From assembly GCA_964480695.1 (NCBI GenBank), contig CAYZPO010000011.1, forward strand, positions 1-25,105: 25,105 bases of DNA, given 5' to 3'. This DNA is from CAZDDW01 sp964480695 (GTDB taxonomy: Bacteria > Patescibacteriota > Patescibacteriia > UBA9934 > CAZDDW01). Of this stretch, positions 21,866-25,105 are shown piece after piece. Position numbers and translations under genes: made by a program. The stretch's first letter is position 1; the number at the start of each line of letters is the position of its first letter. The notes under the pieces are model-generated. The model was not told the origin of the DNA. It saw only the letters and a program-made list of their open reading frames with translations, and did not search any database.

Positions 21866-21894
21866 AGGATACCGGGTTGGGTAATTTTTGGCAA
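21866..21894 (-). promoter_or_regulatory. Promoter of the VanX-like gene, apparently leaderless
   Basis: On the minus strand TTGCCA (21889-21894), 17-bp spacer, TATCCT (21866-21871), then 9 nt to the ATG. The -35 box is identical to that of ruvB, and the spacing to the start codon is nearly the same. Confidence 0.7.
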
Positions 21895-21900
21895 AGAGAA

Positions 21901-21931
21901 TGCCGGGGCCGTCACGAGACAGCACCCGGCA
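21901..21931 (-). terminator. GC-rich hairpin after the second GNAT gene
   Basis: Outer stem TGCCGGG/CCCGGCA (21901-21907 with 21925-21931) and inner GCCGTC/GACAGC with one mismatch. The minus-strand tail TTCTCTTTG is only weakly T-rich. It lies 33 bp after the GNAT stop and directly before the VanX-like promoter. Confidence 0.6.
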
Positions 21932-21963
21932 AGGTCGCGCAGGTTGCGCAGGAGAGGAGGGGA

Positions 21964-22650
21964 TCAGAGCTCGAGGTCGTGTAACGTTCGAGCTAGGACC
22001 ACCCGCTCTGTAGTGTCATGGTAGTGAGCGATAGGCCGGAACCCCAGATGACGATACCAGCGTAGAGGAATCGTCTCCTCGGAGGTTCGGATTCGCACCA
22101 TTCCGACCGTTCCACCGGTACGTCCTCTTCCAACAATGGCTCGGTGTCGTTGGCGCAGCAGTTGCTCCATGATGTGGATATGGTTTGGGTGGGTGGGGTC
22201 AACCCCTAGCTCGTCCAGGTGAACCCAATTGGTCTGACTATCGAACTCGCGCTCCAGGTCATTGGCAAGGCCAGGGAGCTTTAGTCGTTCCTCAGCTTCC
22301 TGAGTCGAGACATTACAGGCCCAACAGAAGCCGGTGATGTGGTGCGGGTCCTGTAGAGCCAGGATGCAGGTGGAGTCTGGTGTCAGCCGTTCGCGGATAC
22401 GCTCGGCCAGTTTGTCGGCCGGCCAACGTTTCTGAACCGGTTTGCCATGGCACATGAACTCGTTTTCCATGAGGGCTTCGACGTGCTCAAGACAAATTCC
22501 CCAGACGTGACCACAAACAGTACAGAACACCCACTCCAGCCACGGCTCTCTGCTAAAGACCTTACGGTAGCACCGGGTCATCCCCAACAGATACTGTTCC
22601 ACTTCCACACCAGGCATGAGCTGGTGGTACATGATTTCACCAGAGGGCAT
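21964..22650 (-). CDS. GNAT-family N-acetyltransferase with Cys-rich insert
   Basis: A 228-residue protein related in layout to the GNAT at 20571. YRKVFSREPWLEW at about residue 20 matches the 'F-x-x-x-PW-x-E' motif, followed by a Cys/His-rich insert (FCTVCGHVWGICLEH and MCHGK) that could bind zinc. A strand VHLDELGVDPTHPN, then MEQLLRQRHRAIVGRGRTG and WYRHLGFRP near the C-terminus, fit the GNAT core. Its acetyl-CoA loop is less canonical than in the first GNAT. The second of two adjacent ATGs (22650) is chosen because AAGGAG lies 5 nt before it. The leader is about 50 nt from the TTGACA/TAAATA promoter. The substrate is unknown. Confidence 0.75.
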   Translation of the reverse strand: MPSGEIMYHQLMPGVEVEQYLLGMTRCYRKVFSREPWLEWVFCTVCGHVWGICLEHVEALMENEFMCHGKPVQKRWPADKLAERIRERLTPDSTCILALQDPHHITGFCWACNVSTQEAEERLKLPGLANDLEREFDSQTNWVHLDELGVDPTHPNHIHIMEQLLRQRHRAIVGRGRTGGTVGMVRIRTSEETIPLRWYRHLGFRPIAHYHDTTERVVLARTLHDLEL

Positions 22651-22709
22651 CATATCTCCTTCTGCTTGTAAGTGTCCAGTCATCAGCGCTTGTCGCCTCT
22701 GATAGCCTA

Positions 22710-22739
22710 TATTTAGCCGGTTTAGGCGGGAAATGTCAA
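22710..22739 (-). promoter_or_regulatory. Promoter of the second GNAT gene
   Basis: On the minus strand TTGACA (22734-22739), 18-bp spacer, TAAATA (22710-22715). Its -35 is 5 bp from the -35 of the divergent gene starting at 22803. Confidence 0.7.
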
Positions 22740-22744
22740 GAGGA

Positions 22745-22774
22745 TTGACGTACTGGTTTGATTCGTGTTAAAGA
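22745..22774 (+). promoter_or_regulatory. Promoter of the 191-residue orphan gene
   Basis: TTGACG (22745-22750), 18-bp spacer, TAAAGA (22769-22774). It gives a leader of about 20 nt that includes the AAGGAG ribosome site at 22792-22797. Confidence 0.6.
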
Positions 22775-22802
22775 TAGGGCACAACAGCGGAAAGGAGACG
22801 GT

Positions 22803-23378
22803 ATGCCTCCGTGTAAACTGAACCATCTGGTGGTTCCGGCCCAAGCACTGGTGACCGAGATCCAGGGATACTTGCCGATCACTTCGGCCATCCTGGATGA
22901 TTGGGGTGGTGGACCACGGATCATCTGGGGCGGTCCGGCCGTCGAGGCATGTGCTGGCGACTGTGAGAGCTGCCCGCTCTTCCAGGTCGTGGGTGAAGAT
23001 CCGGAGGACACATCGGATCGTGATTTCACCACCACCCTGGTTCGGGCCGATGAGGAACAGTTGGCCGTCTTCTCGGTCAAACAACCGATGCTCAACTGCA
23101 AGACCTTGCAGCAGTACCTGGACGCGTTCGTCGAGTGGTTCGTTCAGCGCTGTCGGACCACAGAGCAGGTGCGTGACGAAATGCTCTGGGTGGCCGGGTT
23201 TCGGCTGCTGTACTTCCAGGACTGCAGTCCGGCTGGCCTGCTCCAGCTCGAGCATCTGGCTCGGCGGTATGTGGTCAACACGGCCATGTTCCACTTACTT
23301 GCCTCCGGGGACGACACCAACAATGCCGAACGCATTCGGGCCTTGCACCAGGAGGCCGAGCGCCTCGGGATCTTGTAG
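22803..23378 (+). CDS. Orphan soluble protein with a Cys cluster
   Basis: A 191-residue soluble protein with no recognised family. The ATG at 22803 is preceded by AAGGAG at 5 nt, which settles the start. The N-terminal half includes GGGPRIIWGGPAVEACAGD and a Cys cluster ACAGDCESCPLF (Cys-x3-Cys-x2-Cys), plus a further Cys in MLNCKTL that could complete a metal site. The C-terminal half is helical (LQQYLDAFVEWFVQRC, RDEMLWVAGFRLLYF, LLQLEHLARRYV). It is divergent from the second GNAT and followed by tRNA-Trp, which has its own promoter. Metal or Fe-S binding is only a possibility from the Cys spacing. Confidence 0.75.
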   Translation: MPPCKLNHLVVPAQALVTEIQGYLPITSAILDDWGGGPRIIWGGPAVEACAGDCESCPLFQVVGEDPEDTSDRDFTTTLVRADEEQLAVFSVKQPMLNCKTLQQYLDAFVEWFVQRCRTTEQVRDEMLWVAGFRLLYFQDCSPAGLLQLEHLARRYVVNTAMFHLLASGDDTNNAERIRALHQEAERLGIL

Positions 23379-23381
23379 AGG

Positions 23382-23411
23382 TTGACAAGTCCTTTAGGCC
23401 CCTGCTAAGAT
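23382..23411 (+). promoter_or_regulatory. Promoter of tRNA-Trp
   Basis: Consensus TTGACA (23382-23387), 18-bp spacer, TAAGAT (23406-23411), starting 3 bp after the stop of the upstream gene. Confidence 0.75.
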
Positions 23412-23433
23412 CGGGGCAATGAAAGTTCCTTGC

Positions 23434-23509
23434 GCGGGCGTAGCTCAATTGGTAGAGCATCGGATTCCAAATCCGAGGGTTGCGGGTTCAAGTCCTGTCG
23501 CCCGTGCCA
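23434..23509 (+). tRNA. tRNA-Trp (anticodon CCA)
   Basis: A 76-nt tRNA with acceptor GCGGGCG/CGCCCGT (23434-23440 with 23499-23505), discriminator G and encoded CCA (23507-23509). The anticodon stem is CGGAT/ATCCG and the loop TCCAAAT frame gives CCA at the anticodon. It reads only UGG in the standard code. Confidence 0.96.
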
Positions 23510-23537
23510 CACGTTTTCCACCTGTTTCTGGGTGAGC

Positions 23538-23570
23538 TGGACCCCCCACTGCTTGTCGGTCGGGGGTCCA
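23538..23570 (+). terminator. Hairpin after tRNA-Trp
   Basis: A 9-bp GC-rich stem (23538-23546 with 23562-23570) with a 15-nt loop, followed by TACTATTTATA. A probable terminator, though the T run is imperfect. Confidence 0.6.
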
Positions 23571-23581
23571 TACTATTTATA

Positions 23582-23612
23582 AAAAGATTTCGACTCCACA
23601 GCTGTGGAGTCG
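23582..23612 (-). terminator. Palindromic terminator of the zinc deacylase gene
   Basis: A perfect 22-bp palindrome (23591-23612; 9-bp stem, AGCT loop). On the minus strand it is followed by AAATCTTTTTA and lies about 28 bp after the deacylase stop. Confidence 0.75.
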
Positions 23613-23640
23613 TTGACGTAGATGAAGATTTTGACTAGCA

Positions 23641-24630
23641 CTAGGCGATGCGCTCAGCAATGTAGAACATGGACCGACCGACCTTGATTCGGTCCGAAGG
23701 GGTCGGAAAAAGGAGCATCCCGTTGCGCGGGATTCGGACCTCTTCACCGTTGCCGTAGTGCCCGAGCAGCTCACCTTGTTCGACCTGGCGCCAACCGCGG
23801 TTGACCTCATCGACGTAGGTGAAGTCTGGGTGATCAGCCTGAACACACTTGGCCAGTTTGTATACGGTCTGGTCCGTTACGGTGTCGGTTGCCACGGACA
23901 GACCAGTGGCCTTGATGAAACGCTGGTCTACCACTCCGGTCTTGAGTAGGAGACGCATGGTCACGGCCAAGGCCTTCCTGACCTTGGAAGAATCAGTGCG
24001 TTGTCCAGTTTCGTAGCAAAAACCCAGGCCATGATCGCGCCTGTAGCGCTGCTGCCCCCAGGTGCTACCACCGTGGACGTTGACCCAGTAGTCAGTCGTG
24101 GGCAGAGTTGGTAGACCGAAGTCTTGGGCCAGGATATTGTCCGGGTCAGTCAGGACGTACCTAACCGGAATGAGCTGGTAGTATTCACGATGGGCCGGAC
24201 TGTCTTCTCCAAAACAGACGAAAGGCGTGGAGGGACTGCTTGTGCCGTGAATGTCGAACATGAAGTCCGTTATGTCAAGGACTGGCTTGAGCTCTCGGGC
24301 TCGAACCAGATCTGCTGGATCAGCAGGGTTCGGCACCTGAGCTAGTTCTTCTGGAATCCAGCGCCGGTTGAGATCTCGTTCACTCACCCCACGCTGCGGC
24401 GGACTCATGTCCATTGCTTCGGGATTGCCGAATCCCAGGAACAAGTTACCGCGCACGAGGTCGGTGGGAACCAGGCCGAACCGGTCTTCGGTTAGACCTA
24501 AGCTAGCAGCAACATGCTCGACCAGTTCGATTCCGGTCAGTTCGTCTCCGTGAACCCCGCCCATGACAAGCACAGTGGGCCCGTTCTGGTCTTCGCCGTG
24601 TAAATGCCAAAAATGACTAGGATGGATCAT
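23641..24630 (-). CDS. Zinc carboxypeptidase-like deacylase (AstE/AspA, M14 family)
   Basis: A 329-residue cytoplasmic enzyme of the succinylglutamate desuccinylase/aspartoacylase family. Zinc ligands are visible as His27 and Glu30 in GGVHGDELTG and His128 in DIHGTSS. The substrate-binding Arg region is RDLNRRW (about 85-91), and the catalytic Glu is Glu207 in CYETGQ. A C-terminal beta domain (about 250-329) with VEQGELLGHYG closes the site in the family. Such enzymes remove acyl groups from N-acyl amino acids. AAAGGA lies 6 nt before the ATG. With two GNAT acetyltransferases within 4 kb, an acylation/deacylation relation is conceivable but unproven. It is co-directional with the phosphatase 30 bp upstream. 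Confidence 0.88.
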   Translation of the reverse strand: MIHPSHFWHLHGEDQNGPTVLVMGGVHGDELTGIELVEHVAASLGLTEDRFGLVPTDLVRGNLFLGFGNPEAMDMSPPQRGVSERDLNRRWIPEELAQVPNPADPADLVRARELKPVLDITDFMFDIHGTSSPSTPFVCFGEDSPAHREYYQLIPVRYVLTDPDNILAQDFGLPTLPTTDYWVNVHGGSTWGQQRYRRDHGLGFCYETGQRTDSSKVRKALAVTMRLLLKTGVVDQRFIKATGLSVATDTVTDQTVYKLAKCVQADHPDFTYVDEVNRGWRQVEQGELLGHYGNGEEVRIPRNGMLLFPTPSDRIKVGRSMFYIAERIA

Positions 24631-24660
24631 GTCGTGTCCTTTCTCGTGATCCTTAACAGC

Positions 24661-25105
24661 TTAGTCGATATATGAAATTTTTTCCAGTTTGTCGTTGGTC
24701 ACGAAACCTTTGAGGTATCCGTTATGATGAGTGTTCAAGATCGCTTCTTCAGTATATTCCGAAGTTGCCCCCTGGTTTTTAATGTAGAGCTCAATGACAC
24801 GCATAACAAAGTCATGGGCCACACACAGAATGTGTTCGTGCTCTGAAGATAGAATTTGTTGGAAAAAGGTATTGATTCGTTGCTGGCAGGACTGAATCGG
24901 TTCGCAGTTCGGACTATTAATTATTCCTTTGAGAACCAGTTCGTTTAGTAGAGACAGCTCAAAATTGTCTTTAGTGATTCCAGCTTCTTCTAATAGTTTT
25001 ACTAAATCAAAATGCACTTCCTGTAAATTTTCTAAAGAAACCACGTGCGGTTGCTGAGCTAGTTGCTCAGCCATTATTTTTGCTGTGCTTTGACAGCGGC
25101 TAGAT
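24661..25105 (-). CDS. Histidine phosphatase family protein, 5' end outside the window
   Basis: A partial gene. The reading frame stays open from the stop at 24661 to the right edge, 31 bases beyond the first internal Met. The peptide there, SSRCQSTAKIMAEQ, fits the 'SPLxRAxQTAxxxA' element that follows the missing N-terminal RHGE motif of the phosphoglycerate mutase-like superfamily. The second conserved His is in ILCVAHDFVMRVI. At least 147 residues are in the window. Members are phosphatases or mutases using a phospho-His intermediate; the substrate cannot be told. It is followed 30 bp later by the zinc deacylase gene on the same strand. Confidence 0.75.
   Translation of the reverse strand, partial: SSRCQSTAKIMAEQLAQQPHVVSLENLQEVHFDLVKLLEEAGITKDNFELSLLNELVLKGIINSPNCEPIQSCQQRINTFFQQILSSEHEHILCVAHDFVMRVIELYIKNQGATSEYTEEAILNTHHNGYLKGFVTNDKLEKISYID

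Noticed and set aside
21857..21925. Upstream extension of the VanX-like protein
   Set aside because: It would translate through a TTGCCA-17-TATCCT promoter and the preceding hairpin, and the family starts near the chosen ATG.
22722..23294. 190-codon minus-strand frame
   Set aside because: It is antisense to the 22803-23378 gene, which has a ribosome site and promoter on the plus strand; the minus frame crosses the divergent promoters.

Overview
The window looks like a small, streamlined bacterial genome of the Candidate Phyla Radiation (Patescibacteria, Parcubacteria-like). This is inferred from the gene types: a large lamin-tail/OB-fold surface protein, a SpoIID-type protein with two NBR1-like Ig domains, a stand-alone B3/B4 domain protein, a bacterial PH-domain membrane protein, many small orphan proteins and dense packing with scattered single tRNA genes. 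TAA, TAG and TGA all act as stops, so the standard bacterial code fits. No rRNA, CRISPR array, transposase or phage module was seen, and no gene-free stretch exceeds about 300 bases.

Layout. 1-3428 (minus): flippase, O-antigen ligase-like polymerase and a PsbP-like anchored protein, then tRNA-Ser. 3522-6489 (plus): a cell-wall pair, SpoIID-like and D,D-carboxypeptidase. 6534-8439 (minus): ruvB, a small membrane protein and a PH-domain protein. 8552-9190 (minus): tRNA-Leu(TAA) and an alpha-CTD-like protein. 9248-10289: a DMT transporter broken by an in-frame TGA, divergent from tRNA-Gly. 10333-14187 (minus): LTD/OB surface protein and three small proteins. 14372-16472 (plus): tRNA-Leu(TAG), B3/B4 protein, PsbP-like protein and alpha/beta hydrolase. 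16485-17333 (minus): an orphan membrane protein. 17428-21179 (plus): histidine ammonia-lyase, two CntK-like racemase paralogues and a GNAT. 21197-22650 (minus): VanX-like dipeptidase and a second GNAT. 22803-23509 (plus): a Cys-containing orphan and tRNA-Trp. 23641-25105 (minus): a zinc deacylase and a histidine phosphatase cut by the window edge.

The most striking locus is histidine ammonia-lyase followed by two DapF-superfamily enzymes whose catalytic motifs resemble the staphylococcal histidine racemase CntK rather than DapF. No urocanase or later hut gene is in the window. This suggests a D-/L-histidine to urocanate plus ammonia module.

Regulation is unusually readable. Many genes have sigma70-type promoters with 17-18 bp spacers. 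Several divergent pairs have abutting or overlapping -35 boxes. Some mRNAs (ruvB, the vanX-like gene, the 91-aa membrane protein) appear leaderless, while genes mainly between 9.2-10.1 kb and 19.8-24.6 kb carry clean Shine-Dalgarno sites and look richer in G+C by eye.
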